A stretch of 64,000 nt of DNA from Climacteris rufus. Taxonomy: Eukaryota > Chordata > Aves > Passeriformes > Climacteridae. The stretch lies in NCBI GenBank assembly GCA_013398175.1, contig VZRZ01005138.1:583817-647816 (forward strand). Direction: 5' to 3'. Every line of letters begins with the position of its first letter. The first letter of the stretch is position 1. This document shows, piece by piece, positions 63,666-64,000 of the stretch. The notes beneath the pieces were generated by a model. The model saw only the letters and a list, made by a program, of their open reading frames with translations, was not told where the DNA came from and ran no database searches. The position numbers were made by a program, and so were the translations under genes.

Positions 63666-64000
63666 TGGTTTAGCTATCCTCCCCAAATGCCACTTTCTTC
63701 TGTAAATGAGCAGAAAAGCTGGGCTTGATTCCTTTGTTGCCTTGGCAGGATTAAATCTGGGACGGTTTCTCATTGGCTTCCAAACAGCAAGGCAGGTACA
63801 ATCTGCAAGTGAAACACCTTGGGAGGCTACACAGCCAAGTGACTACCTCAGACACAGTGAAAGGTGTGAAGATTGTAGACAAGAATGAATAGCTTTGAGG
63901 AGAGTAGAATGAGTGAAGCAGGATCTCTGAACGTGGGAACATGGTATGGAAAGGCAATCAGATAAGGGAAACATTAACATTTAAGTTAGGTAGACAGCTG

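Larger units (their letters stand above)
58121..64000 (-). other. DPYD: DPYD intron 20, partial
   Basis: Everything upstream of exon 21 to the window edge, at least 5.9 kb. I looked on the minus strand for the segment preceding KLPSFG and found no candidate, so exon 20 should lie beyond 64000. It contains an LTR piece (62.4 kb), degenerate telomeric repeats (62.7-63.0 kb) and a CR1 fragment (63.4-63.7 kb). The stretch from 58.2 to 62.4 kb shows nothing recognisable apart from AT-rich DNA and a moderately GC-rich patch at 59.45-59.70 kb. Confidence 0.8.

Overview
This is eukaryotic nuclear DNA, most likely from a bird and probably a songbird. The evidence is spliced vertebrate exons with normal GT/AG borders, 3' fragments of CR1-type LINEs (the dominant avian retrotransposon), and retroviral-type LTR pieces of a kind I associate with songbird genomes. 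Coding density is very low: of 64 kb, only 456 bases are securely coding. Nearly all open reading frames longer than 60 codons look like chance ORFs, repeat translations, or read-through of introns and GC-rich DNA.

The one certain gene is DPYD (dihydropyrimidine dehydrogenase), on the minus strand. The window holds its last three coding exons, numbered 21, 22 and 23 as in the human gene: 57977-58120, 48789-48929 and 45976-46146. The lengths are 144, 141 and 171 nt (the last includes the stop codon), all introns are phase 0, and reading frames and splice sites are intact. Together they encode the C-terminal iron-sulphur domain: a basic linker helix, then two ferredoxin-like Cys-x2-Cys-x2-Cys-x3-Cys motifs, each on its own exon. 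The rest of the gene lies beyond 64000. Candidate poly(A) signals for the 3' end are at about 45.38 kb and 44.72 kb.

Layout: 1 to about 44.7 kb is gene desert downstream of DPYD. It contains two CpG-dense islands (about 10.43-10.62 kb and 36.64-37.33 kb), a possible solo LTR (10.7-11.2 kb), several perfect inverted repeats and simple repeats. The 36.7 kb island holds the best candidate for an unrecognised gene: a plus-strand ATG in good Kozak context, a 17-codon signal-peptide-like coding piece, and a phase-1 GTGAGC splice donor. From 44.7 to 64 kb lie the DPYD 3' UTR, exons and introns. The introns carry an LTR, three CR1 fragments, two homologous LTR pieces in opposite orientation, a long GGAGA microsatellite, an assembly gap inside a poly-T/poly-A foldback, and a two-block degenerate telomeric repeat.

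I found no tRNA or rRNA gene, CRISPR array, bacterial-type operon or complete mobile element. The repeat assignments and species guess rest on recognition and on comparison of copies inside the window, not on a database search.
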